A stretch of DNA of 64,000 nt from Cichorium intybus (Eukaryota; Streptophyta; Magnoliopsida; Asterales; Asteraceae). Made by a program: the position numbers and the translations under genes. Shown here piece by piece: positions 49,124 through 59,147 of this stretch. The stretch lies in the NCBI GenBank assembly GCA_023525715.1, contig CM042016.1, positions 75,880,382 to 75,944,381 on the forward strand. Direction: 5' to 3'. The notes under the pieces were generated by a model. That model ran no database searches, was not told the origin of the DNA, and worked only from the letters and a program-made list of their open reading frames with translations. The first letter of the stretch is position 1; each line of letters begins with the position of its first letter.

Positions 49124-51478
49124 GTGGTTCGGGATTTTCCTGATGTTTTTCCCGAGGACCTGCCTGGTGTACCGCCAGAGAGACAGGTGGAATTTAAGAT
49201 CGACTTAACTCCCGGTGCGGCTCCAATAGCTAAAGCACCGTATCGTCTTGCGCCTCCAGAAATGCTTGAATTGTCTATTCAACTTAGGGAACTTTTGGAC
49301 AAGGGATTTATTCGGCCCAGTTGCTCACCGTGGGGAGCTCCTATTCTATTTGTTAAGAAGAAGGATGGTTCCAATAGGATGTGCATAGATTATCGTGAGC
49401 TGAACAAGCTTACGGTGAAAAATCGATACCCATTACCTCGCATCGACGACTTATTCGATCAACTGCAGGGGGCTTCGTGGTTTTCAAAAATTGATTTGCG
49501 GTCAGGATACCATCAAATGCGAGTACGGGAGGAAGACATCCCGAAAACGGCTTTTAGGACGAGGTACGGCCACTTCAAGTTTGTAGTGATGCCGTTCGGA
49601 CTAACCAATGCCCCTGCAGCTTTTATGGATTTAATGAATCGAGTGTGTCGACCGATGTTGGATCGATCGGTTATAGTTTTCATTGATGATATCTTAGTTT
49701 ACTCTCGGAGCAGGGAGCAACATGAACAACACTTAAAGGAAGTATTAGAGACCTTAAGGAAGGAGAAGCTTTATGCAAAATTATCCAAGTGTGACTTTTG
49801 GCTATGGGAGGTTCAGTTTTTGGGTCACGTTGTCAACGAGCAAGGAATCATGGTAGACCCGGCTAAAGTGGAGGCCGTGATGCGGTGGGAGGTTCCGAAG
49901 ACTCCCTCTGAAATTAGAAGTTTCTTGGGTCTGGCTGGTTATTATCGCCGTTTCATCCAAGACTTCTCAAAGATCGCGGTACCTTTGACTCGGCTAACTA
50001 AGAAAAACGCTGCTTTTCGGTGGGGTGAGGAGCAGCAGCAGGCTTTTGAGACTTTGCGGCGGAAATTGTGTGAAGCTCCGGTTTTGACGTTGCCTGAAGG
50101 CATGGAGGACATGGTAGTTTATTGCGATGCATCTATCACGGGATTGGGGGCAGTCTTGATGCAACGAGGCAAGGTGATTGCTTACGCCTCGCGACAGTTG
50201 AAGCCCCATGAAGCTAACTACCCCACTCATGATTTGGAATTGGGAGCGGTGGTCTTCGCTCTCAAGATTTGGAGACACTATTTGTATGGAGTGAAGTGCA
50301 CCATCTTCACGGACCACAAGAGTTTGAAGTACTTGATGGATCAGGCAAACCTCAATATGAGACAGAGAAGATGGTTGGATGTATTGAAAGACTATGATTG
50401 TGAGATACACTACCACCCTGGGAAGGCCAATGTGGTAGCAGATGCGTTAAGTCGTAAGGCTTCGGGTGCACCCCTTCGGGGCGTTTGTCTAAGGATGACA
50501 ATTGTGACACCGCTGCTTGAGCTGATTAGGAAAGCTCAGATGGAAGCAAGCAAAAGCGAGAATCAGAAAGGTGAGAGAATTGTGGGTCAGTTGGCAGCTA
50601 TGGTCAAAGATAGTAGGGATTTGTTAACTAGCCATGAGAGAATTTGGGTACCGAAGCTGGGCGGGGTTCGTCAAACCCTATTGGAGGAAGCACATAAATC
50701 CAGGTTCTCTATCCACCCTGGAGCAACTAAAATGTATAGGGATCTGCGCGAATATTATTGGTGGCCGGGCATGAAGAGGGAAGTAGCCTGGTTTGTCGAA
50801 AGATGCATGACCTGTCGTAAGGTCAAGGCCGAGCACCAACGGCCTCATGGTAAGTTGCAGCCTCTTGAGATCCCAGAATGGAAATGGGAGCATATCACAA
50901 TGGATTTCATCACGAAGTTGCCAAGAACCCCTCGACATATGGACACTATTTGGGTTATCGTGGATAGATTGACTAAAAGTGCTCATTTCCTCCCCATCCA
51001 AGAGACTTACTCTGCAAAGGAATTGGCTAAGGTCTTCATAGATGAGATTATCTCTCGGCATGGTATGCCGGTCTCGGTGATATCCGACCGGGATGTCCGA
51101 TTTACGTCTAGGTTTTGGAAGAAGTTTCATGAGGAATTAGGCACTCGCCTTCATTTCAGCACAGCATATCATCCTCAGACGGATGGGCAAAGTGAAAGGA
51201 CGATTCAAACGCTGGAGGATATGCTTAGGGCATGTATTATCGATTTTGGCGGGAGTTGGGATTCCCATCTCCCTTTAGCTGAGTTTTCTTACAATAACAG
51301 TTATCACGCGAGCATTGGTAGGGCTCCCTTTGAGATGTTGTATGGAAGGAAATGTCGGACTCCTATTTGCTGGGGCGAGGTTGGCCAGCGGGTATTGGGT
51401 AGTATGGAGGTAGTAATCAAGACAACTGAGTTAATTCAGAAGGTTCGGGAGAGGTTGTTAACGGCCCAGAGTCGATAG
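49124..51478 (+). CDS. Gypsy RT, RNase H and integrase, copy 1 (784 aa)
   Basis: RT spans about residues 25-245, with PFGLTNAPAAF and the catalytic FIDD at 186-189. RNase H has VVYCDAS (about 341) and TDHKSLKYL (about 396). Integrase has its zinc site at H524, H531, C561, C564 and its core triad at D594, D655, E691. All these residues are present. The frame is open upstream to the UAG at 49,105 and is closed by a second UAG at 51,476-51,478, after which the same frame continues at 51,479 as the chromodomain part. Confidence 0.93.
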   Translation: MVRDFPDVFPEDLPGVPPERQVEFKIDLTPGAAPIAKAPYRLAPPEMLELSIQLRELLDKGFIRPSCSPWGAPILFVKKKDGSNRMCIDYRELNKLTVKNRYPLPRIDDLFDQLQGASWFSKIDLRSGYHQMRVREEDIPKTAFRTRYGHFKFVVMPFGLTNAPAAFMDLMNRVCRPMLDRSVIVFIDDILVYSRSREQHEQHLKEVLETLRKEKLYAKLSKCDFWLWEVQFLGHVVNEQGIMVDPAKVEAVMRWEVPKTPSEIRSFLGLAGYYRRFIQDFSKIAVPLTRLTKKNAAFRWGEEQQQAFETLRRKLCEAPVLTLPEGMEDMVVYCDASITGLGAVLMQRGKVIAYASRQLKPHEANYPTHDLELGAVVFALKIWRHYLYGVKCTIFTDHKSLKYLMDQANLNMRQRRWLDVLKDYDCEIHYHPGKANVVADALSRKASGAPLRGVCLRMTIVTPLLELIRKAQMEASKSENQKGERIVGQLAAMVKDSRDLLTSHERIWVPKLGGVRQTLLEEAHKSRFSIHPGATKMYRDLREYYWWPGMKREVAWFVERCMTCRKVKAEHQRPHGKLQPLEIPEWKWEHITMDFITKLPRTPRHMDTIWVIVDRLTKSAHFLPIQETYSAKELAKVFIDEIISRHGMPVSVISDRDVRFTSRFWKKFHEELGTRLHFSTAYHPQTDGQSERTIQTLEDMLRACIIDFGGSWDSHLPLAEFSYNNSYHASIGRAPFEMLYGRKCRTPICWGEVGQRVLGSMEVVIKTTELIQKVRERLLTAQSR

Positions 51479-51985
51479 AAAAGTTATGCAGATCGGCGGC
51501 GGTCCGATCTCGAGTTTCAAGTGGGAGATTATGTTCTTCTTAAGGTTTCACCTTGGAAGGGAGTCATCCGTTTTAGGAAGCGAGGAAAGCTTGGCCCTAG
51601 GTACATTGGACCTTACCGAATCACTGCCCGTGTAGGTAAGGTAGCTTACCGGTTGGAGCTGCCCGAGCAGCTTAGTCAGATTCACGATACGTTTCACGTT
51701 TCACAGCTTAGGAAGTGCATTACGGAGGAATCTACAATAGTACCTTTGGAGGATATTCAATTAGATGAACACCTAAACTATGTGGAGCGTCCTATAGCTA
51801 TCTTAGAAAGAAAAACAAAATCCTTGCATAATAAAGTGGTAGTACTGGTGAAGGTACAGTGGAAACATCGAAAAGACTCTGAATGCACATGGGAGCCCGA
51901 GAGGGAGATGCGAGAACATTACCCCGAGTTATTTGAGAATACAAATTTCGAGGACGAAATTCAAAGAAGTGGGGGAGACTTGTAA
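51479..51985 (+). CDS. Integrase C-terminal and chromodomain-like part, copy 1
   Basis: Same frame as the preceding ORF beyond its UAG; first Met at 51,521. It contains the GPY/F-type module (KLGPRYIGPYRI), DTFHVSQLRKC and a chromodomain-like end (VKVQWKHR, ECTWEPEREMREHYPELF). In chromoviruses this module targets insertion to chromatin. The product ends at the polypurine tract, with the stop codon overlapping the LTR start. Confidence 0.9.
   Translation, partial: KSYADRRRSDLEFQVGDYVLLKVSPWKGVIRFRKRGKLGPRYIGPYRITARVGKVAYRLELPEQLSQIHDTFHVSQLRKCITEESTIVPLEDIQLDEHLNYVERPIAILERKTKSLHNKVVVLVKVQWKHRKDSECTWEPEREMREHYPELFENTNFEDEIQRSGGDL
51969..51980 (+). other. Polypurine tract, copy 1
   Basis: agtgggggagac immediately before LTR 2, overlapping the end of pol. 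Repeated at 59,131-59,142. Confidence 0.9.
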
Positions 51986-53752
51986 GACCTGTATTCTATT
52001 TATTGCATTTAGTTATAATTGTTGTGAATTCTATGATTTTTGGTAGTTAAAGAAACTAAGAAAAACTTTAGTTACGATTTCATAGGAAAATCAGCATTTT
52101 GTGATGTTTTTAGAAAAATCATAATTAATTATAGGAACATTGTTTGGACCTCAAACTAGTGCACAAAGTTTACAAATTGAGTCTAGTATAATTCGTAAAA
52201 ATAGTTGTAAGCTTGAAAGTGGAGTTATATATGGTTAAAAATGCAATCTTCACTAAGTAGTTCGAAATTGACAGATTAGATAGTCTGTTTTCAAAAAATC
52301 ATAATAAATCATAGAATAATCGTATAAATACATACCATACATCCCTGGAAAGGTATTGAGATGAACTTTCTGAATATCAAATAAAAACGTGAATTTAATG
52401 GGTTTAAGATCGGCTAAATCAGTCTTGAACAGACTGATTCTAGAAGGCCTTTAATTTCAACAAAATTATATTATTAAAATCTTTTGTCAAAAGTGTCATG
52501 CCATTTTTTATTCAAGAATTCAAGTATAAATACCCCCCAAAACATCTCATAAACCACACCAACAAATCTCAATCCAATATATAGAGGTTTCTAAGCACTA
52601 GAGTGTAAGAAGTGAGCGGAAGGAAGCTTAAAAGCCTAGCAAAGAAGTTATAGGTTCCGACGACTGGTCATAAGGTAACTACAAACTTTTCTATAGCTTA
52701 ATTAGGTATTGTAAAATAGTTTTTGTGTTAAGAAGTAGAATATTTAATAAGTATAACATATGTTATAATATACTCATTTCTAACAATAGTAAACAAAAAC
52801 CTTAAAATGTCGTTATTATAACAATTCGTAATTCCGAAAATAATACCGATTGATTTACTTACGAGGACGGTGACTAGGCCGATTACTTGGGATCTGGTTG
52901 TTGGATTTTCCGAAAGGCTAAAATGCTGAAAGGATCCTGCCACCCCATCTAATCTTCTACCTGGCTGTTCTTTACTTGATAAATCATGGAGTATCATATT
53001 GGAATTACTGAAGGGTTTAATGATGCGACTACAATATAGTTAAGGATTAAGAAATGATAGATTTCTTATTATGTTAACAGTTAAAGTTGAAGGAAATACA
53101 AAGCCGAGAAAGATAAACAATATAGTCAACTATAATCAGGTGAGTCTTCTCACTATACTATAGGTGATATTGCATGCGTAGGAAGGAATATATGTTAGAC
53201 TAAGGTGATTTTACCTGTTATGATAATTGTATGAATTATTGCTATGATAATGATTGTTTGTGGACGGAACGGGATAGCCTGCGAGCCAATAGGCGGAACG
53301 GGAATAGCCTGCGAGTCATTAGACGGAACGGGAAAAGCCTGCGAGCGATAAGACAGAACGGGAACTGCCCGTGAGTCTTTAGGCGGAACAGGGATAGCCC
53401 GCGAGTCTCACAGACATATGAATGGTTATTATGTGTTGTATGTTATGTGATGGATCGTATGGTATTTTGAGGAACTCACTAAGCTTTGTGCTTACCCCGT
53501 TGATATTTAACATTTTCAGATAATGGCAGAGACAGAGGGAAGGCTCCAACCTGACGCACCGCATTCCACTATTTCCAAGACTTCCGCTACTTTATAAATA
53601 ATTTATGTGAAGAATAAAGGACATGAGTTTCTATATGTATTTTGCTAAAATCAATACTATTGCTGATTTCTCTATTTGTAAAATATTCATTTATAAATCC
53701 ATATTTGGTTTTCAAAAAAGAAAAATTTGACTTGAAAATCTGGGGCGTTACA
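51981..53752 (+). mobile_element. LTR 2 (middle, shared LTR)
   Basis: It acts as 3' LTR of unit 1 and 5' LTR of unit 2. Left of 53,280 it agrees with LTR 3 at every site where LTRs 1 and 3 differ, except 53,065. From 53,371 onward it agrees with LTR 1. No target duplication flanks it. Confidence 0.95.
53265..53413. repeat. 30-bp minisatellite in LTR 2, containing the inferred crossover
   Basis: Five units as in LTR 1. The last LTR3-like base (53,280) is in unit 1, and the first LTR1-like base (53,371) is in unit 4. Confidence 0.9.
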
Positions 53753-53755
53753 AGT

Positions 53756-53767
53756 TGGTATCAGAGC
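53756..53767 (+). other. Primer-binding site, copy 2
   Basis: TGGTATCAGAGC after LTR 2, identical to copy 1. Confidence 0.93.
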
Positions 53768-54573
53768 CTTAGTTTGAGGGATTTAGATAAACTTTCGGGT
53801 AAATCTGAACTCAAACTGAGGACTGAGAGTTTTACAAAAAATATATATATATATATATTTGAAATTTTAAAAAGAAAAGGAATGCGATGCGTGCGGTCAG
53901 CCGGAGCTTAAGTGAGTAAATGATTCTCAAAATATCTGCATTCATGTATATGCTAGAAACTTGATATGATAAAGAGTATACTAAGGATTCACTCAGGAAT
54001 TGCATGTTATAATTGCATGATTTAGGATGTCTGATTGCCTTATATGATGACAATTATGTGCAACTGAAACTGTGATTATACTGTTAGGAAGTTAAATAAA
54101 CGCTTGAATTGCATGTAGTTAATATCAGATGACTTTGGAATTAGTTATCTGACTTTATTAGTTGTTCCTTGTCTGGTGGTGATATTAGGATAATATTACT
54201 TATTCAACTGTATATTTTATCCTTAAAATTTTGTGTGAAATAAGCGTCAACAAAACTACCTAATGGCATCAGCAAACGTTTTTCTCTTTTATCACAAGTA
54301 TGATAAAGAAACTCTAGGAAGTGTAAAAAGAAGTGTTGAATGTAGAAACCGTATAAACAAGAACCGTATAGTAATAAGAGACTATATAGTAATTTTGGAA
54401 GGACGTTTGGTACAAGTAAGAATAGGTGTGGAAGATAGTACAGGGCCCGTACTACCGAAAGCACAGGATTCTTACATGTAACAGAGTCAGTCGCCAAAAC
54501 TCCTATAAAGTCGGGTTGGTAGGGTAACCACATATAATAAGCATGGGCTCACCATCTTGTTTGTACAATCAGA
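53768..54573 (+). mobile_element. Untranslated leader, copy 2
   Basis: Same as copy 1 except that the A/TA tract is 2 bp shorter. Confidence 0.75.
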
Positions 54574-55764
54574 ATGGTGGTGATTACAAGAAGCAATGGT
54601 AATGGTTCTGGGTCTAGTGAGGGACCAAGCCGACCCACTCGATCAGATGAGGAGCTACGAGACTTAATTGCTGAAGAGGTATCACGCAAGGTGCTAGCCG
54701 AAATTCCTCGTTTCTTCGGTACAATCAAAACTGAACTGATAACGATGATTGAGGAACGACTTGCTACAATTAGTAGACCAAGGGATAGAATGGCGACTTA
54801 TCGGGATTTTGCCGCATGTCAAGTCCCAGTGTTTGGTGGGGGAAGGGATCCAATCGCTAGTATAAGATGGATTTCTGCAGTAGAGGGTGCTTTCAGAACC
54901 TGTTTTTGCCCAGAGGAATCAAAGGTTATCTTTGCTGTAAACCTGTTAAGAGACGATGCAAAGGATTGGTGGGAAATGATGGCTAAAGATCTCACTGATG
55001 CTCAAATAGAGGCTATCACTTGGGCCGAATTCACGACTAAGTTCAGACAAGAGTACGTCCCGCAAATAGAGATGGAACGTTTGGCTCAGGAATACTTGAA
55101 CCTGACTCAGACCACAGAGACAATGGCAGAAATCACCAAAAAGTTTAACGAGCGGGCGCTCTTTTGCCCAGAGTATGCAGCCACAGAGAAAATGCGGATG
55201 AACCGATATTTGGCAATGCTTCAGACGGATATACGGGAGTTTGTGTCTGCTGCTAGGCACCAAACTCTTAACGACATGATTTCAGCCGCTCGAGCTCGAG
55301 AATTGGAACTGGAGAACCAACAAAGGCAGAAGCGTCAGGCACCAACACAACCTCATCCGCCATCAAAGAAGCATAAAGGGGGGGACCAAGGAAGGCATGG
55401 TCAGAGAAGCTACGGTCAGTGTCGCAAGTGTGGGAAAAACCATGAGGGGCAGTGTAGAGCAGTAGTGTGCCATAAGTGTGGCAAAGAGGGCCACTATGCT
55501 AGGGATTGTCGACAGGAGGCCAAAATCTGCTTTAACTGCAATCAAGTAGGCCACTTCAAGGCCCAATGTCCCCGTCTGACTCAGGGAGTGGTTCAGAATC
55601 CGGCACCCACTACACTCCGGATTACCGATGGTAGGCAAGGGAAAGGGGAAGCCCCTAAGACCAAGGGTCGAGCATTCGTCATGACCGCCGAGGAGGCACA
55701 GGATGCGCCCGACGTCGTCACGGGTACTCTTTCTTTACTTGCCTCGTGTTTGTGGTGTGTGTAA
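54574..55764 (+). CDS. Gypsy Gag, copy 2
   Basis: Identical to copy 1 except Val-to-Gly after the last zinc knuckle (TQVVVQN/TQGVVQN) and Gly-to-Ala (MTGEEA/MTAEEA). The same predicted intron overlaps its 3' end, with the stop inside it. Confidence 0.92.
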   Translation: MVVITRSNGNGSGSSEGPSRPTRSDEELRDLIAEEVSRKVLAEIPRFFGTIKTELITMIEERLATISRPRDRMATYRDFAACQVPVFGGGRDPIASIRWISAVEGAFRTCFCPEESKVIFAVNLLRDDAKDWWEMMAKDLTDAQIEAITWAEFTTKFRQEYVPQIEMERLAQEYLNLTQTTETMAEITKKFNERALFCPEYAATEKMRMNRYLAMLQTDIREFVSAARHQTLNDMISAARARELELENQQRQKRQAPTQPHPPSKKHKGGDQGRHGQRSYGQCRKCGKNHEGQCRAVVCHKCGKEGHYARDCRQEAKICFNCNQVGHFKAQCPRLTQGVVQNPAPTTLRITDGRQGKGEAPKTKGRAFVMTAEEAQDAPDVVTGTLSLLASCLWCV

Positions 55765-55791
55765 TTAATATGTCTATTATGCTTTGATTAG
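55724..55791 (+). other. Predicted gag-pol intron, copy 2
   Basis: Identical 68-bp GT-AG interval; see copy 1. Confidence 0.65.
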
Positions 55792-56264
55792 GAACATTCT
55801 TAGTCAACTCTATGCCTACCTTTGCATTATTTGATTCGGGTGCTAGTCATTCTTTTGTGTCTGCCGCGTTGGGAAAGAGTTTCGGTATTGCTTTAGGAAC
55901 TCTTCCTCAGCCGTTAGAAGTAGAAATTGCGGATGATAAAGCCGTGCAAGTGACTAGTGTTTATCGGGGATGCGAAGTAGTGATTCAAGGAATAAAGTTT
56001 TCGATCGATCTCATCCCTATACCGTTGAGTGACTCTCGAGTCATCATCCGTATGGATTGGATGGGTCAGCATGAATCATGGATCGATTGTAAGAACAAGC
56101 GAGTGTGGATTCAAACCCCAAGTGGGGGAGAGCTGGTTGTGCAGGGCGAGAGAAAGAATCGAGGTGCAGTTTTCTGTTCAGCTGCTAGGGCACGCAGACA
56201 TTTTCAGCATGGAGGTTCGGGATTTGTGGCTTATGTTGAAGACACACGAGAAAAGAAGCCATAA
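55792..56264 (+). CDS. Gypsy aspartic protease, copy 2, ended by UAA then UAG
   Basis: As copy 1, with an added C-to-T change converting the codon before the shared UAG into UAA (56,262-56,264). Two consecutive stops now separate protease and RT, making readthrough less likely than in copy 1. Catalytic DSG is intact. Confidence 0.85.
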
Positions 56265-56285
56265 TAGAAAGCAGGTGATATACCG

Positions 56286-58640
56286 GTGGTTCGGGATTTT
56301 CCTGATGTTTTTCCCGAGGACCTGCCTGGTGTACCGCCAGAGAGACAGGTGGAATTTAAGATCGACTTAACTCCCGGTGCGGCTCCAATAGCTAAAGCAC
56401 CGTATCGTCTTGCGCCTCCAGAAATGCTTGAATTGTCTATTCAACTTAGGGAACTTTTGGACAAGGGATTTATTCAGCCCAGTTGCTCACCGTGGGGAGC
56501 TCCTATTCTATTTGTTAAGAAGAAGGATGGTTCCAATAGGATGTGCATAGATTATCGTGAGCTGAACAAGCTTACGGTGAAAAATCGATACCCATTACCT
56601 CGCATCGACGACTTATTCGATCAACTGCAGGGGGCTTCGTGGTTTTCAAAAATTGATTTGCGGTCAGGATACCATCAAATGCGAGTATGGGAGGAAGACA
56701 TCCCGAAAACGGCTTTTAGGACGAGGTACGGCCACTTCAAGTTTGTAGTGATGCCGTTCGGACTAACCAATGCCCCTGCAGCTTTTATGGATTTAATGAA
56801 TCGAGTGTGTCGACCGATGTTGGATCGATCGGTTATAGTTTTCATTGATGATATCTTAGTTTACTCTCGGAGCAGGGAGCAACATGAACAACACTTAAAG
56901 GAAGTATTAGAGACCTTAAGGAAGGAGAAGCTTTATGCAAAATTATCCAAGTGTGACTTTTGGCTATGGGAGGTTCAGTTTTTGGGTCACGTTGTCAACG
57001 AGCAAGGAATCATGGTAGACCCGGCTAAAGTGGAGGCCGTGATGCGGTGGGAGGTTCCGAAGACTCCCTCTGAAATTAGAAGTTTCTTGGGTCTGGCTGG
57101 TTATTATCGCCGTTTCATCCAAGACTTCTCAAAGATCGCGGTACCTTTGACTCGGCTAACTAAGAAAAACGCTGCTTTTCGGTGGGGTGAGGAGCAGCAG
57201 CAGGCTTTTGAGACTTTGCGGCGGAAATTGTGTGAAGCTCCGGTTTTGACGTTGCCTGAAGGCATGGAGGACATGGTAGTTTATTGCGATGCATCTATCA
57301 CGGGATTGGGGGCAGTCTTGATGCAACGAGGCAAGGTGATTGCTTACGCCTCGCGACAGTTGAAGCCCCATGAAGCTAACTACCCCACTCATGATTTGGA
57401 ATTGGGAGCGGTGGTCTTCGCTCTCAAGATTTGGAGACACTATTTGTATGGAGTGAAGTGCACCATCTTCACGGACCACAAGAGTTTGAAGTACTTGATG
57501 GATCAGGCAAACCTCAATATGAGACAGAGAAGATGGTTGGATGTATTGAAAGACTATGATTGTGAGATACACTACCACCCTGGGAAGGCCAATGTGGTAG
57601 CAGATGCGTTAAGTCGTAAGGCTTCGGGTGCACCCCTTCGGGGCGTTTGTCTAAGGATGACAATTGTGACACCGCTGCTTGAGCTGATTAGGAAAGCTCA
57701 GATGGAAGCAAGCAAAAGCGAGAATCAGAAAGGTGAGAGAATTGTGGGTCAGTTGGCAGCTATGGTCAAAGATAGTAGGGATTTGTTAACTAGCCATGAG
57801 AGAATTTGGGTACCGAAGCTGGGCGGGGTTCGTCAAACCCTATTGGAGGAAGCACATAAATCCAGGTTCTCTATCCACCCTGGAGCAACTAAAATGTATA
57901 GGGATCTGCGCGAATATTATTGGTGGCCGGGCATGAAGAGGGAAGTAGCCTGGTTTGTCGAAAGATGCATGACCTGTCGTAAGGTCAAGGCCGAGCACCA
58001 ACGGCCTCATGGTAAGTTGCAGCCTCTTGAGATCCCAGAATGGAAATGGGAGCATATCACAATGGATTTCATCACGAAGTTGCCAAGAACCCCTCGACAT
58101 ATGGACACTATTTGGGTTATCGTGGATAGATTGACTAAAAGTGCTCATTTCCTCCCCATCCAAGAGACTTACTCTGCAAAGGAATTGGCTAAGGTCTTCA
58201 TAGATGAGATTATCTCTCGGCATGGTATGCCGGTCTCGGTGATATCCGACCGGGATGTCCGATTTACGTCTAGGTTTTGGAAGAAGTTTCATGAGGAATT
58301 AGGCACTCGCCTTCATTTCAGCACAGCATATCATCCTCAGACGGATGGGCAAAGTGAAAGGACGATTCAAACGCTGGAGGATATGCTTAGGGCATGTATT
58401 ATCTATTTTGGCGGGAGTTGGGATTCCCATCTCCCTTTAGCTGAGTTTTCTTACAATAACAGTTATCACGCGAGCATTGGTAGGGCTCCCTTTGAGATGT
58501 TGTATGGAAGGAAATGTCGGACTCCTATTTGCTGGGGCGAGGTTGGCCAGCGGGTATTGGGTAGTATGGAGGTAGTAATCAAGACAACTGAGTTAATTCA
58601 GAAGGTTCGGGAGAGGTTGTTAACGGCCCAGAGTCGATAG
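56286..58640 (+). CDS. Gypsy RT, RNase H and integrase, copy 2 (784 aa)
   Basis: Differs from copy 1 by Arg-to-Gln (FIRPS/FIQPS), Arg-to-Trp (MRVREED/MRVWEED) in RT, and Asp-to-Tyr (IIDFGG/IIYFGG) after the integrase glutamate. Catalytic FIDD, RNase H and D, D, E residues are unchanged. The Arg-to-Trp change lies near the RT fingers and may impair function. It ends at the same UAG as copy 1. Confidence 0.93.
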   Translation: MVRDFPDVFPEDLPGVPPERQVEFKIDLTPGAAPIAKAPYRLAPPEMLELSIQLRELLDKGFIQPSCSPWGAPILFVKKKDGSNRMCIDYRELNKLTVKNRYPLPRIDDLFDQLQGASWFSKIDLRSGYHQMRVWEEDIPKTAFRTRYGHFKFVVMPFGLTNAPAAFMDLMNRVCRPMLDRSVIVFIDDILVYSRSREQHEQHLKEVLETLRKEKLYAKLSKCDFWLWEVQFLGHVVNEQGIMVDPAKVEAVMRWEVPKTPSEIRSFLGLAGYYRRFIQDFSKIAVPLTRLTKKNAAFRWGEEQQQAFETLRRKLCEAPVLTLPEGMEDMVVYCDASITGLGAVLMQRGKVIAYASRQLKPHEANYPTHDLELGAVVFALKIWRHYLYGVKCTIFTDHKSLKYLMDQANLNMRQRRWLDVLKDYDCEIHYHPGKANVVADALSRKASGAPLRGVCLRMTIVTPLLELIRKAQMEASKSENQKGERIVGQLAAMVKDSRDLLTSHERIWVPKLGGVRQTLLEEAHKSRFSIHPGATKMYRDLREYYWWPGMKREVAWFVERCMTCRKVKAEHQRPHGKLQPLEIPEWKWEHITMDFITKLPRTPRHMDTIWVIVDRLTKSAHFLPIQETYSAKELAKVFIDEIISRHGMPVSVISDRDVRFTSRFWKKFHEELGTRLHFSTAYHPQTDGQSERTIQTLEDMLRACIIYFGGSWDSHLPLAEFSYNNSYHASIGRAPFEMLYGRKCRTPICWGEVGQRVLGSMEVVIKTTELIQKVRERLLTAQSR

Positions 58641-59147
58641 AAAAGTTATGCAGATCGGCGGCGGTCCGATCTCGAGTTTCAAGTGGGAGATTATGTTCTT
58701 CTTAAGGTTTCACCTTGGAAGGGAGTCATCCGTTTTAGGAAGCGAGGAAAGCTTGGCCCTAGGTACATTGGACCTTACCGAATCACTGCCCGTGTAGGTA
58801 AGGTAGCTTACCGGTTGGAGCTGCCCGAGCAGCTTAGTCAGATTCACGATACGTTTCACGTTTCACAGCTTAGGAAGTGCATTACGGAGGAATCTACAAT
58901 AGTACCTTTGGAGGATATTCAATTAGATGAACACCTAAACTATGTGGAGCGTCCTATAGCTATCTTAGAAAGAAAAACAAAATCCTTGCGTAATAAAGTG
59001 GTAGTACTGGTGAAGGTACAGTGGAAACATCGAAAAGACTCTGAATGCACATGGGAGCCCGAGAGGGAGATGCGAGAACATTACCCCGAGTTATTTGAGA
59101 ATACAAATTTCGAGGACGAAATTCAAAGAAGTGGGGGAGACTTGTAA
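58641..59147 (+). CDS. Integrase C-terminal and chromodomain-like part, copy 2
   Basis: Same as copy 1 except His-to-Arg (TKSLHNK/TKSLRNK). First Met at 58,683. Confidence 0.9.
   Translation, partial: KSYADRRRSDLEFQVGDYVLLKVSPWKGVIRFRKRGKLGPRYIGPYRITARVGKVAYRLELPEQLSQIHDTFHVSQLRKCITEESTIVPLEDIQLDEHLNYVERPIAILERKTKSLRNKVVVLVKVQWKHRKDSECTWEPEREMREHYPELFENTNFEDEIQRSGGDL

Noticed and set aside
49994..51130. Minus-strand frames of 140-150 codons inside gypsy pol (also at 57,156-58,292, and minus frames inside gag)
   Set aside because: They lie opposite conserved RT, RNase H and integrase coding and show no domain of their own.
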